From Spirogloea muscicola (lineage: Eukaryota; Streptophyta; Zygnematophyceae; Spirogloeales; Spirogloeaceae), in the NCBI GenBank assembly GCA_009602725.1, contig WELB01000064.1:407462-471461 (forward strand): a DNA stretch of 64,000 nucleotides, given 5' to 3'. Positions 19,152-30,327 of the stretch are shown piece after piece. Each line of letters starts with the position of its first letter. The stretch's first letter is position 1. The notes below the pieces were generated by a model. It did no database searches. It saw nothing but the letters and a program-made list of their open reading frames with translations, and was not told the origin of the DNA. Both the position numbers and the translations under genes were made by a program.

Positions 19152-19800
19152 CTTGCTGAAGTCGAAGCTCGCCCGCTCGGATCCAACCGAACAGGGACGT
19201 TGCTCCTCGCACAGCGCCCCCATGGGGAAGACGCCACAGTGTCCCCTACGACCGCTCACACCCCGCCCAGTGTGCCATCAAGGCTGGGTATGCGGTAGCC
19301 TGCGCCGCTCGGGCCAAGGAGCTCAAATGCGCAGTTCACCCACGGGAAGACGATTTCTTCCCGCTCGCCATCGACACGCACGGAGCGTTGGGCGCTCGGT
19401 GGCTCAAGCTGCTCAACCAGCTCTCACGTCACGCCATCGTCCGCCGCTTCCACGGGAGCCGGTGGACTCCCATGCAGCCGGGTCGCTGGCGCAGGTGTAC
19501 CGCATGCGGTCGGCCGTCTCGCTGCAGAGGACTATGGCCCGCGCGCTGCACCTGTTGTGCCGGAAGAGCCCTCGCTGCTGCCTCTGGCTCTGGCCAGGGG
19601 ACTCCCTTCCAGGAACCAAGTTTCTCTGACCTTAGGCTGCTTAGCAGGGGTTACTGAGTGCTTCGTAGCTGCTTAGTTTCTATTTGTGCTTGTTTTTCTT
19701 AGTGCTTCACCTGGCCCCTTCTCGTCCTTTGTTCATCCTTTATTGGGCTCGCTTTTTCCAGCCCCTATCCTCAACGGACGAGCCATTCTCTCACATTGAC
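19137..19800 (+). mobile_element. 5'-truncated LINE C-terminus and 3' tail (subfamily α)
   Basis: The + strand, with frameshifts, reads AYAVACAARAKELKCA-like sequence, HPREDDFFPLAIDTHGALGA, RWLKLLNQLSRHAIVRRFHG and ends FSDLRLLSRGY at 19657. The reading frame changes near 19470-19560. The 3' untranslated tail carries GGGCTCG ... CCAGCCCC at 19747-19767 and then CTATCCTCAACGGACGAGCC. The same protein tail is found at 24988-25291 (minus) and 59.6-60.1 kb (minus). The reverse transcriptase is absent. The 5' end abuts the telomere repeat. Confidence 0.75.
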
Positions 19801-20499
19801 CACTGCCTCAGAGAGCTTCATCAGACGCAACGAGCGCTGTGTCTCTTGAACAAGCCATCAGTGTTTGCCAGGGCCGGCAGGTCGGCTAGCGCCTCGGTCA
19901 GCTGCGCCACACCAGCAGGTTGTCCTGCCGGCCGAGGAGGACTCGGACGCGCACTTGTTTTGTGCGACTGCATGTTGTGCTTAGTGAACACTGATAACCT
20001 AGATCAGCGTCCAATAGACGGCATATTGCACATCAGTCCTGAAAACATCGGCACAGCTGGACTTTGCACCAGTACAGAAGGCAAATACCGCAGTGCGCTA
20101 AGTTTTACCCCAAACAGCAATCAGAGCAAGATGCTGAAGGGGCACAACAGGACTGGGAATCAAAGCAGTTCCTGCAGACTGGATCAGCCTTCACCATCCA
20201 GCCGCTACCGGCTTCACCGCCCTGCCGTATAGACATGCATTCCACCGATCGCAGGTGGTTACGCAGGTGAGTGGCTGACTGGACAAAAAGTACTGACGGA
20301 GTAAAGTGCCTCGTGGCACTACAGAACCCAAATATGGATGCCGCAGGCAAGTGTGGCACACAAGCTGTCCCGCCGCTGGCAGATCCACGAGTACTGAAAA
20401 AGACTCAACCCTTAAGCGGACAATCAGGGTCGCTGGGTTTCAGAGACAAATCCCAGCACAGTGAAGCACCACGTATATACTATGCAGCGGAAGTCTGGC
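19801..20499. other. Unassigned stretch ending in a family D LTR remnant (-)
   Basis: 19801-20420 has open frames but no motif I can name; one + frame (DHCLRELHQTQRALCLLN) faintly recalls the RT connection of gypsy elements. 20430-20494 is the reverse complement of a family D LTR end (AGCACAGTGAAGCACCACG, then GCAGCGGAAGTC). Confidence 0.35.
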
Positions 20500-22818
20500 T
20501 GAAGCGTTCTAGACCCTTCACAGACAGTCAAGGGTTAAGACGTGCTGATTGAATTCGGTCGATGGGGTTTAGAGACGAAACCCCCTGCACAGAGAAGCAC
20601 CACATTTACACGCAGCCGAATACCTTGCCCTGAGGCGCCGCCGACAGGCGCGACTCACCTCTCGGTACGGGCCAGCAACTGTGTCGTGCCATATAGTGTC
20701 GATTGCCAGGGAATGTCGATAGGGCAGAGTTGTAAGGAATTTAGGTGACATTTCCAAGCGTGGTTGGCAACGTCCGCATTATGAGAGAAAACGGAAAGCA
20801 ACGAAAAAGCGAGAAAATAAAGTATCTGGCTAACTAGATATCAGCACGATAAAACAATATTGAAAACTGGAGCTTGTGATGGATGGTGGCTAATTACCTG
20901 TAAACGAGTACGGGCAAAACACCAAGCAACCAACAGCAGAGCAATGAACTAGATGTTGAAATGGATGTATGACCACATATGGTCTCGGGCACGGTAACCA
21001 ATTGTCTCAGAGCCAAGTAACCAAATGTATCAAGAACCGTAACCCGGTAACATCGTACGCCCGATTAGGGACTTAGTGCTCTATCACTACTCGCCCTATT
21101 CGGGACTTTCGTCAGTACTTGCAAGGATGCACACAATGCAAGCCCGTAGATGACACAATCAGCAATGCCGACAAATAATCTCTGAGACGATGATCAGAGC
21201 GTGTCTTGCCAATGCGCCGGTTTACGTACGGGTGGACGGAGTTCTCCGGTAGAAGGCTCCTCAAGGGCAGATCCGGTCCTTTACGCCTACCCGTGCCTTC
21301 TTGGCACGGCCAACACGCGCTCGATGCCCGCTGATGTATCAGCGGGGACGGCGGCAGCGGCAGCGACAGCGGCAGCGACGGCGGCAGAAGCGACGACGAC
21401 AGCGGCGGCGGCGGTGGCGGAGAATCGGCTCAGGGAAGGAGACAGGACCGAGTAGAACTGCTCGGTCCTAGTCCTCCGCTCGCTTATGCCGGTCAGAAAG
21501 AATGGCATTTATTGAGAGCAGCCGCTTTGGCCTATTTGGCTCCACCCTCCACCTTCAATTCCAAGGCCAGTGTAGCCCTGAGACCGCTATTGCTGCTCTG
21601 CCCCTCTACCCTTAATCCCCAAGGCCAGTGTAGCCTGGAATTGCTATTCCCTCACCCTTTCACCTTTACCCGCCGCTAGCCTGGCCGGTACCCGCCTTCG
21701 CCATCAGGGTGGATCATCCCCATCAGAGCGTGCCTTAGGGCTTTTCGGCTTCGCTTTGAGGGCTTTTGAGCAATTCGAGCGGTAAAGGATGGGGACTGCT
21801 CACTGATGCCATATCGGCGGCTCAGCGGCAGGTCTGCGCTGTTGTTGAGCGGTTGGGATGGTAGATGGGGTTGGCCCGCTGATGCCATATCGACGGCTCA
21901 GCGGCAGGTCGGCGCTGTTGTTGAGCGGTTGGGATGGTAGGATGAAGTCCGATTGCCGATGTCGATCGACGGCGCGGCGGCATCTGCTCACTTACCTGAC
22001 CGGGGTCGAGCCGGAGGTGCCGAGATCGCGAATCCTGGTCCACATTGATGGATAGGTGACGTGCCTCAAATGTCCACGGGTGCAGCCACCTCACTTGCCT
22101 TGTCTGACCGACACGAATAAGCCACCGACGGGATAACAACTGTCTCCGAAGGGAGCAGCCACAGTCTACCTTCAGAAGAGCCGAGGAAGATCCGCAAGGA
22201 CGGGTTGCGGCGTCGGGCTGCAGCAGCAGGCAGCAGCAGGCCTGCGTGGACGAGCTGCGGCAGCAGGCGGCAGCAGGGCTGCGCGCCTCTCTCTGGCGTG
22301 GGCTTCGCTGACTTCGACCAGTGCCCTGAGGCAGGTCTCAGCCCTCCTTATAGTCCTTCATGTGCCACCCTCCCCAGGGGTCTCTGGGAGGCTCGCCTCA
22401 AGGCCCACCTTCGAGAAGGCAGGCCCGACAAGGGGGATACGATCGTGAGGGCGGCGGCGCCGCCTTGTGCGCGTGATGCCGCCCTGCGCGGCGCGGTGCC
22501 GCCCGCCGCGGCGCCGCCCTGCGCNAGGCATGTCACTACGGGCCTGGCGGTCCGGCGGCCAGGCGGCTATGTGGCGGCCATGCGGCGGCCAGGCGGCTAT
22601 GCCGCCGGCGGCCCGGCGGCCATAAGGCGGCCAAGCGGCCATGCCGCCCGGCGGCCCAGCGGCCATGCGGCGGCAGCTCCGGCGAGCCGCGGCGCGCCGC
22701 GTGTCACTGACGCGCGTCGCCCACGTGTTGCACGCCCAAGATACTGGGGCCGCGTGCCGTTACTACGCGCTAGCGTTCAACCCAAGCTTAAACGTCACGT
22801 AACAGTGGGGACGTTACA
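20500..22818 (-). repeat. Family B LTR, minus orientation, split by a T-family element
   Basis: The LTR starts on the minus strand at 22818 (TGTAACGTCCCCACTG) and ends at 20500 (AGAACGCTTCA). The parts 20500-20672 and 22138-22818 join in the GCAACTGTC region exactly as in uninterrupted family B LTRs. The interior holds the T-family element. One ambiguous base (N) occurs at 22525. Flanks CTGGC and CTCAT do not match, so this LTR has lost its original context. Its right edge touches the protease active site of the next element. Confidence 0.75.
20673..22137 (-). mobile_element. T-family element inside the family B LTR
   Basis: The left edge reads TGTCGTGCCATATAG. The right edge reads CACCGACGGGATAACA, which matches the start of the other T copies except for seven lost terminal bases. 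ACTG precedes and follows the insertion. The interior is 1.46 kb with no motif-bearing ORF. It includes a GCGGCAGCGACAGCG microsatellite at 21345-21420 and a 76-bp tandem pair beginning GATGCCATATCGRCGGCTCA at 21805 and 21881. The size and TG...CA ends would suit a solo LTR of another family; a non-autonomous DNA transposon is the alternative. Confidence 0.6.
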
Positions 22819-25409
22819 CTCATAGACTCAGGGGCCTTCCTTCGTCAATAGATATTTAGTGTGCTCCACTGGCTTGCATCTGCAAGCAGATGGTCGACCT
22901 AGAGTGACATTGGCCGATGGCCACCCCACCGCTGTGCTGGGTTGTGCAAGGTTCCATTCGCATCCAACATTACAAAGCCGAGGTGCTTTGCTACGCTATT
23001 GCGTTGACCGTCGCCTTTGATGTGATTCTGGGAGATGACTGGCTTTGTGCCTCGTCAGCATGCCTTGACTCTTTGAACGCCAGATTGGCACTGCAAAACG
23101 TGGCGCACGGCGCTTTGTCCTTTGCAAGCAGCTTTTCTGTGCACCGCCGCTGGCGGCAGGCGCTTTCATTCTGCTGTCCGCCATGCAGATGAAGCGATTG
23201 ATTCACACGAACACTGTGCAGATGGCATTTCTTGTGATGGTGGCGTTGAATGACGAGTCTAAGCCTGACTTGTGTGTGAATGCTGCGGATTCACATGGCG
23301 GGGTTCTTGATAAGCTGCTAGAAGAATCTGCAGATGTGTTTACCGACTCTCGTCCGGACGGTCTACCTCCTCACCGAGGTGTGGCTTATACAATTTCCAT
23401 TGGAGCCAGGCGCTAACCCGCCTTACCGTCCCATGTACCGGCTGAGCCCTCTCGAATTACGAGAAATGCAATCCCAGGTCAAGGACCTGCTGGCGAAGGG
23501 CTACATTGAGCCCTCTCAGTCGCCATACGGAGCACCCATCCTCTTTGTCCGCAAAAAAGATAGCATTCTACGGATGTGCATTGACTATCGGGCTTTGGAT
23601 AAGCTTCCTGTCAAGAACCAATACCCATTGCCTCGAATAGATGATCTTTGCCATTGGCTTGCAGGCGCCACTCCCTGGACCTGGCAAGTGGGTATCATCA
23701 GATTCGAATCACGCCTGTCGATGTTCCAAAGTCGCCGTTCCGTACGCCGCTTGGACATTTTCAGTTCAAGGTGCTGAGCTTTGCTTAAACAATGCACCGG
23801 CTAAATTCCAGGCGGTGATGTCGAGGGTCTTTGGCCCCCTGCTCTACCATTTTGTGCTGGTTTACTTGGACGATATCCTGGTGTTCAGCAGAACGCCTGA
23901 GGATCACGTGAGGCACCTGTGCCAAGTGCTGCATTCGCTGCGTGAAAATCGATTGTATGCCAAGCATTCCAAGTGTGCATTTAACCAGCCAGAGCTGACA
24001 TACCTCGGGCATGTCGTGGGCAAGGACGGCATACAAGTCGATTTCAAGAGAACTTCGGTCGTACGGGATTGGCCTGTGCCACGGACTGTACCTGCTTTGC
24101 GCTCCTTTCTAGGCTTTGCGAATAGTTCCGTAAGTTCCTACAAGGCTATAGGCCTTGGCACTTCCCTTTTACGAAGCTGGCTCGTATGGACGTACCTTCA
24201 TAATGGTCGTCCGAATGCCAGAGGCATTTGAGGGAATCCAGCAGGCGCTGACGTCTCCGCCTGTGCTGGCCTTTCCTCGTGAAGGCGTGCCATATGACTT
24301 AGTCTGCGATGCCTCTTTGACAGGCATTGGTGCCGTGCTCTTGCAAGAGGGTCATTCGTGTTAGCGTTTGAGAGTCGCCTGCTGATTCCCTGCAGAGCGA
24401 AAATACACAACGGGCGAGCAGGAATTGCTGGCTGTGGTGCAAGCCTTACGTGTCTGGCGTTGCTACCTGGAAGGTGTGGAATTTACAATTGTCACGGATC
24501 ATTGCCGTTGACATATCTCCATGCGCAGCAGCATTTGACTAGGCGTCAAGCTCGATGGGCTAGTGCTTTGACATTCATATTCCAATGGGTTTATCGCCCT
24601 GGACGGCTTAATGTTGCAGACCCTGTGAGTCGCAAATTTCGCGGCGCTGATGCGTTGGCTGCCTTGAATGCTTCTGGAGTGCTGACTGCAGGACTGCGTC
24701 CGACTCGTCAAGCTCCTCGGCAACCCACGGCTGACCTCTCTGAGCTCTACGTCCGCATCCGTCAAGGGTATGGCAACGACCCATGGTTTGTTGTAGCCGC
24801 CAACGTAAGCACCCTCACTGATGACAAGGGCTTCTGGTGGCAAGGCGACACTATTGAGAAGGGCTCGCCCATTGAGGATAGGGGCTGGAAAGCCAGCCCA
24901 AAAGAGGATGAATAAAGTACGAGAAGGGGGCCAGAGGAAGCGCTAAGAAAACAAAGCACACAAAGAAAGAAAGCAGCTGCAAATCACTCAGTAGCCCCTG
25001 CTAAGCAGCCGCAAATCAGAGAGGCTAGGGTCCTGAAAGTGGGTCCCCTGGCCAGAGCCAGAGGCAGCAGCAAGAGCCCGGCCGGCACGAAGGTGCAGCG
25101 CACGGGCCATCGACCGCTGAAGCGAGACGGCCAGGCGCATGCGATACAATTGCGCCAGCGACCCTGCTGCAGGGAAGTCTACAGGCTCTCCATGGAAGCG
25201 ACGGGCGATGGTGTGGCGGGCGAGCTGGGTGAGCAGCTCGAGCCACCGAGCGCCCAGCGCCCCATGGGTGTCTATGGCCAACGGGAAAACGCTATTGTGG
25301 TCCCGGACTGCAATGCCTTGCGCACTGACATGATGCAGGAGCTGCATGATATGGCTTACAGTGGTCATCTGGGAGTGAGCAAAACCAAGCAGGCTGTGCG
25401 AAGGCTGTG
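22819..25409 (+). pseudogene. Chromovirus pol: protease, RT, RNase H, integrase start
   Basis: The fragment begins at the protease active site (LIDSGA at 22820). It continues through VTLADGHPTAVLG, the linker (VQMAFLVMVALNDESKPDLC), and RT ([49 protein letters not shown], then VYLDDILVFSRTPEDHVRHL with the catalytic YLDD). The RT connection is YLGHVVGKDGIQVDF. RNase H follows (VPYDLVCDASLTGIGAVLLQ, LTRRQARWA, GRLNVADPVSR) and the HHCC zinc domain start (HDMAYSGHLGVSKTKQAV). Frameshifts occur near 23400, 23680, 24125, 24200, 24362 and 24400. A LINE interrupts it at 24857-25291, and a family E LTR cuts it off at 25410. Confidence 0.9.
24857..25291 (-). mobile_element. Truncated LINE inserted in chromovirus pol, duplication CTATTG
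   Basis: CTATTG occurs at 24851-24856 and again at 25292-25297. Deleting the insert and one copy rejoins the pol frame (FWWQGD ... VVPDCNALRTDM) as in the copy at 54.85 kb. On the minus strand the insert encodes FPLAIDTHGALGARWLELLT, RRFHGEPVDFPAAGSLAQLY, GRALAAASGSGQGTHFQDP and ends SDLRLLSRGY. It is followed by a 3' tail with GGGCTGG-CTTT-CCAGCCC and TCCTCAATGGGCGAGCCC. This is a clean, relatively recent, heavily 5'-truncated insertion. Confidence 0.9.
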
Positions 25410-26154
25410 TGTAACGTCCCCCCGTTTGTAAGAGCCAAACGATTCCGGTAAGCGGCTTCTCGCGTGCTTCACGCGCATCACGCGTCAGTCACGCGCGCCA
25501 CGCGGCAGTCACGCGCGGCATGTGACAGCCCGCTGGACTTGTATCCCATTCGTCAGGCTCGCGCCACGCGCAGCCCGCGGTACGCGCGGCACGCCCCCCC
25601 TGTATCCTCATTGTGCGGGTCCGCTCTTTCAGCAGCCGGACCTTGGGGGCTACCCGCGCCAGTCGTATCCCCATTGTGCGGGCCGCTCCTCCGGGGGCCG
25701 GACCTTGGGGCTACCCTCGTCACACCCTCCGGGGAGGGTGGCAGGTGGAACGCTATAAGTAGTAGGCCGAGGCCAGACTCGTCAGTCGAACCAGTGACGC
25801 CCAGAGAGAGGCATAGCCCTGCTTGCCTGCTGCCGCAGCCGCCGCCCCAGCTCTGCTGCTGCCGTCTGCTTCCCAGCCCGTCGCCGCAGCTCGTCGCTGC
25901 AAACATCGCCGGCTCTCCATAAGTGCCACGGTTGCGCCCCATCTGCGGCCAGCTACTAACCCCAGACCCTCTGTAGAGTCGCCGCCTTCTGGCGGCGCCT
26001 CAGAGTAATATTCCCGCTGTGCTATGTGATGCTTGAGTACACCGTGTGCGTTGGCGCTCCACTATGTAGGGGGGTAGTTCCTAAACCCCCTAGGTTCGAA
26101 TTCAATAAGGACGTTTTAGCCCTTAACTGCGTGTAAAGGGATCAGGTCGTCACA
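25410..26154 (+). repeat. Family E 5' LTR
   Basis: It starts TGTAACGTCCCCCCG and ends GGTCGTCACA (745 bp). U3 carries runs of CACGCG-type repeats and TATAAGTAG at 25754. A degenerate primer-binding site TGGTGTTAGAGG follows at 26157-26168 (TGGTATCAGAGG elsewhere). It has cut the preceding chromovirus in its integrase zinc domain. Confidence 0.8.
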
Positions 26155-26510
26155 ATTGGTGTTAGAGGAGTCCTTGCATCTTGCTAGCCTCGTATCTTGT
26201 AATGATACAGCTGACAATGAAAAGGTTCCTTCTTATGCTCTGGCACTGACTAGTCTCGTGTGGTTGAGACCCCTTGCCAGACTGTACTCGTGGATCTGCG
26301 TCGACGGGCTGATTGTTACTGTTGTCCACTCGCCCGCTGCATCCATACGCCCGGGGTCGGACAATGTCGAGTGTTCCTCCACCCCGGCCGCCATCGAAAT
26401 TGCCAGGTCAGTACTTCGCCTGCGCACCACCTGCGGTCGGCGGATTGCCTGTCTTTTGACAAGGAGGTGAAACCGACCGCCGATGGGCGGCGAGTCTGGC
26501 TGATAAGTTT
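26155..26510 (+). other. Chromovirus 5' leader remnant
   Basis: The sequence after the primer-binding site resembles the leader at 43538-43900 (shared CCTCGTAT, TCGTGGATCTGC, CGGTCGGCGGATTGCCTGTC and AAGGAGGTGAAACCGAC words). It carries no gag and is cut at 26510 by a family D LTR. Confidence 0.7.
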
Positions 26511-27339
26511 TCATCGTTACGTGACGTTTAACCGCGCAATGTGACTCGCGGTGAAACGCGCCTGTCAGCAATGTGACGCACAGGCGCGCCGCCTCCAGCA
26601 GAGGCGGCGGATTCCTGACTTCCGGAGTGAAGCTCCTCGGCCTATTCTGGTATCAGCCGACACACTCATAATGACGTGTATGTGACACTTGGGGCGCGCC
26701 CGTGACGCCGCGCCACACCCGTGCGCACTGGCGGCGCCGCAAGCCGGCGCCGCAGGGCGCCGCCGCAAGGCGGCGCCGCAGGCTGGCCGCCTTTGGCCGC
26801 CACTGGCCGCCACTGGCCGCCACTTCCAGTAGGAAGCCGCGTGGCCTGGCCACGTACTAGATTCCCCTTGTCGGGCCCACCTTCTCGAAGGTGGGCCCTG
26901 AGACGAGCCTCCCAGAGACCCCTGGAGAGGGTGGCACATGAAGCACTACAAGTAGGGCTGAGAGCAGACTCGGGTAACCCGGGTCAACTCCAGTGAAGCC
27001 CGCGAGAGAGATGCGCAGCCCTGCTGCCGCCTGCTGCCGCAGCACCGCCAACGCAGCCCTGCTGCTGCCTGCTGCTGCAGCCCGTCGCCGCATCCCGTCG
27101 TCGCGGATCTTCATCGGCTCTTTGTGAGTAAGACTGTGACTGCTCCTTTGAGGACAGTTGCTGGCCCGTACCTGAGAGGTGAGTCGCCGCCTATCGGCGG
27201 CGCCTCAGGGCAAGGTATTCCGGTGCGTGGTACACGTGGTGCTTCACTGTGCTGGGGTTTTGTCTCTGCACCCCAGCGACCGAAACCAATAACGACGTCC
27301 TAACCCCTAACTGTCTCTATAGGGCTTAGGGTCATCACA
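26511..27339 (+). repeat. Family D LTR lacking its first bases
   Basis: It begins CATCGTTACGTGACG, which corresponds to base 12 of the family D LTR at 39559, and ends GGTCATCACA. The body matches 39559-40339 closely, including the GGCCGCCACTGGCCGCCAC repeats and CTACAAGTAGGGCTGAG. No primer site follows, so it is a solo or truncated LTR. Confidence 0.75.
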
Positions 27340-27559
27340 CGCACAATGAGGATACAGCGGGGCGTACCGCGCGTACTGCGGGCTGCGCATGGCGCGAGCC
27401 TGACTAAATGGAATACAAGTTTAGGGGACCGGCGCGTGCCGGCGCGTGACTGGCGCGTGGCGCGCGTGACCGGCATGTGATGCGCGTGAAGCGCGCGTGA
27501 AGCGCGCGTGTAGCCGCTTACCGGAACCGGTTAGCTCTTCCAAACGGGGGGACGTTACA
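27340..27559 (-). repeat. Family E LTR start, minus orientation, truncated
   Basis: On the minus strand it starts TGTAACGTCCCCCCG at 27559 and matches the first 220 bases of the family E LTR at 25410, including the CACGCG-rich tract and TGTATCCTCATTGTGCG. A polypurine tract (AAGTGGGGAGGAA on the minus strand, 27560-27572) precedes it, so this is the 3' LTR of the element to its right. Confidence 0.8.
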
Positions 27560-29233
27560 TTCCTCCCCACTTAGATGTTCACGTCCTCGGGAACAAGGAC
27601 ACAGTACGTAAGAAGAAACCGTAGATTACTTGCCACGGGTGCCTTAAGAAGTACGACGCAAAGGAGGGAGCTTCTTTGCAAGATATCTGCGGAGGATGGA
27701 CGGCCAATGGGCAAGATGGCCCGAAGGTTCCCACGCGTTGTGCTCTCAGGCCCATAGCCTAGCCACTTTACAAGATTCTCGTGGGACTTACGTTGCCCAC
27801 GGAGTCTGTCGCGGTGAGACAAGATCTCCTCCACCTCAAATTCTTCCTTATCCTCAACGACAAGGGAAGGTGGGACGGTTGGACACGACCATCCGCATGG
27901 AGTGGCTCGAGCTGGGACACATGGAATACTCTGTGGACTTTCCATTGTACCCGAGTATCCAGCTCATATGTGACCTTGCCGACCAGGCGCACTACACGAA
28001 AGGGTCCAACCACGTTGGCAGCAACTTAAGAGTGCCTACAGCCCGCATGGAGAGATGCTGTGTGTTAAGAGCACATGAGCACCCACGTTGAAGGATATAT
28101 CACGACGACGTCGATCATCATACTGCTTTTGCCGTTGCTGGGCAATCTCCAAGCATTTCCTAGCCCTCCGCTGAGCTTCCAGGAGGTTGCCGGTAAAAGT
28201 TACTGCGGCCGGCACACATTTCGGCTTCCCCACCTGTCAAGGTGCTGGGGGACGCTGACCGTAGTTAAGGAAGAAGGGCGTCGTTTGGTGGACTCACGGA
28301 AGGCGTCGATCACAGCTGTACTCCGCTGGAGCAAGATACTCATCCCAGTCACTTTGGCTGGGGTTTACAAAGTGCCTTAACATGTCCGGCAAAACCCGAT
28401 TCATCCTTTCCGTCTGACCATCTGCTTGAGGGTGGAAAGCCGTGGACATGGAGTGCTGGGTGCCAATCAGCCTGCCTGCACACTTCTTGCCAGAAGTGCC
28501 CCGTAAAGCGAGGGTCGCTGTAGTGAATCCTCGCCCTACATACACATGCAGTTAGGGTGAGCAGTCCTTATTGGGTTCGGCCTCAGAGTATTTAGGGGCC
28601 AACCCACTACACAGTGAAGCACTAGCGCAAAGGCGCAGCGGAAGATAGGCCCCGTGGCGCAGCCGAGCGGCGGCGACTCCACCTCCTGGGCGCAGGCCGG
28701 CGCAGCAGGCCCCGCAGCGGAGTGCGGCGGCAGCTGCAGCGGCGAGCAGCGGCAAGGCTGCTCTGGGCTTCACTGGCTTCAACTGTCTGTTGAGCCTCAG
28801 CCCCCAAGGCTCCTTGTGCTTCCCCGTGCCACCCCCTCTCCAGGGGTGTGAGCAGGTTCGCCCCAAGGCCCGCCTTGCGGCGGGCCCCAAGATCTTCCGG
28901 TTTGAACCGGCGAATCATCGAGGGGTATTTCGAATGGCGGGACCCGCCTCCGGGCGGGCCCTTGCGCGCCCAGCTAGCCCGCCACCTGGCGGGCCCCTTG
29001 CGGGCCAAGCTGGCCTGCCACCTGGCGGGCCCACTTGTCCCAAAAGAGTTCGGTCATATAATGCAACAGAGCCATATGGCTTAACCAAACGGCTGATTCA
29101 TTACAGTCGCGGTCAGACACGATTCGCTTGGGGACTCCGTGCAGTTTCCACACTCAAGCCACGAAGACCAGCAATTTCCTTGGCCGACACCTTTGTGGTC
29201 GTAGGCACAAAATGCGCCATTCCACCCAGACGA
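27560..29233 (-). pseudogene. Chromovirus integrase core and chromodomain (family E element)
   Basis: Minus-strand order from 29233: GGMAHFVPTTTKVSAKE, then, after the solo LTR, the integrase end (MSTAFHPQADGQTERMNRVL, DPSQSDWDEYLAPAEYS), the tether (VPAAVTFTGNLLEAQRRARK, QKQYDDRRRRDISFNVGAHV, VGPFRVVRLVGKVTYELDT, HRVFHVSQLEPLHADGRVQP) and the chromodomain ([30 protein letters not shown]). It ends PEDVNI. DGQTERMN contains the final Glu of the DDE triad. The chromodomain binds methylated histone tails and directs chromovirus integration to heterochromatin. Frameshifts lie near 27940, 28050 and 28290. Confidence 0.85.
28519..29105 (-). repeat. Solo family A LTR in integrase, duplication GTCGC
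   Basis: The 587-bp LTR starts TGTAATGAATCAGCCG on the minus strand and ends GGATTCACTACA. GTCGC flanks both sides (28514-28518 and 29106-29110). Removing it restores the integrase codons for SDRDPRF on the minus strand. Confidence 0.92.
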
Positions 29234-29603
29234 TCCAGGGTGAAGCGCGCGTGAAGCGCACTTACCGGAACCATTTGCCTCCTACAAACGGGGGAACGTT
29301 ACAGCTGCTGCTGTCTGCTGCCCAGCTCGTCGCAGCAGCCCGTCGCTGCGAACATCGCCGGCTCTCCGAAAATGCCACGGTTGCGCCCCATCTGGGGCCA
29401 GCTATTACCCCAGACCCTCCGTAGATTCGCCTTCTGGCGGCGTCTCAGGCTAAGACTTCCGCTGTGCTATGTGATGCACTTGAGTACACCGTGTGCGTTG
29501 GCGCTCCACTATGTAGGGGCGTAGTTCCTTAAACCCCGTAGGTTCGGATTCAATAAGGACGTACTTATCCCCAACTGCGTGTATAGGGATTACGACGTCA
29601 CAC
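29234..29603. repeat. Two family E LTR pieces, head to head
   Basis: 29234-29303 is the first 70 bases of family E in minus orientation (starts TGTAACGTTCCCCCG at 29303). 29304-29603 is the last 300 bases of family E in + orientation, ending ACGACGTCACA. The middle of the LTR is missing and the two parts face opposite ways, which indicates inversion or recombination between two copies. Confidence 0.65.
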
Positions 29604-29607
29604 TGTG

Positions 29608-29745
29608 TGTAATGAAGCGGCTGTTTGGTTTAAGCCACACGGCTCTGTTGACATTACATAACCGACTATTTAGGCCAAGTGGCCCGCCCGCCAGGTGGCG
29701 GGCTGGCTTGCCTGGCAAGTGCCCCGCCCAGAGGCGGGCCCTGCC
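29608..29745 (+). repeat. Family A LTR start, truncated
   Basis: It begins TGTAATGAAGCGGCTG and carries AAGCCACACGGCTCTGTTGA and the GGCGGGCTGGCTTGCC block, then stops where a minus-oriented family A LTR begins. Confidence 0.7.
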
Positions 29746-30327
29746 TGTAATGAACTCGCCCCTACACACGCAGTCAGGGTGAGTCGTCCTTGTTAAGTCG
29801 GCTGTAGGGGGTTTAGGAACCAAACCACTACACGGCAAAGCACTAGCGCATAGCGCAGCGGAAGACAGGCCCTGTGGCGCCGCCGTCCGGGGGCGACTCC
29901 ACCTCCTTGGCGCGAGCCAGCAACTGGCCCTTTACGGGCGCAGCCACGGACTCCCCGCAGCGAGCCCCGCAGCAGGCTGCGGCGGGGCGGCGGCCGCAGC
30001 GGCGAGCAGCGGCAAGCCTGTTCCTGGGCTTCACCGTCCGAACTCCTCGTCGAGCCTCAGCCCCCAAGGCTGCTCGTGCTTCCCCGTGCCACCCCCCCTC
30101 CAGGGGTGTGAGCGGGTCGCCCCAAGGCCCGCCTTGCGGCAGGCCAAAGGTCCTCCCTTGAACGTGTGGATCCTGGCGAGGGTATTTTAGCACGGGCGGG
30201 GCCCGCCTCTGGGCGGGGCACCTGCCCGGCAAGCCAGCCCGCCACCTGGCGGGCCACTTGTCCCAAATGGCCGGTCATGTGATGCCAATAGAGCCATGTG
30301 GCTTAACCAAACGGCTGGTTCATTACA
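29746..30327 (-). repeat. Family A LTR, minus orientation
   Basis: It starts TGTAATGAACCAGCCG on the minus strand at 30327 and ends GGGCGAGTTCATTACA at 29746. Flanks CTGCC and GGTGG do not match. On the right it joins the protease codons GHPT of the gag-pro relic, so it entered that protease and the left partner has since been lost. Confidence 0.75.

Noticed and set aside
21340-21425. Poly-Ala/Ser coding repeat of a host gene
   Set aside because: It is a GCGGCAGCGAC-type microsatellite inside a T-family element, with no flanking exon or start.
22525-22525. Ambiguous base N as a feature
   Set aside because: It is a single unresolved base in a GC-rich minus-oriented LTR, most likely an assembly or sequencing limitation.
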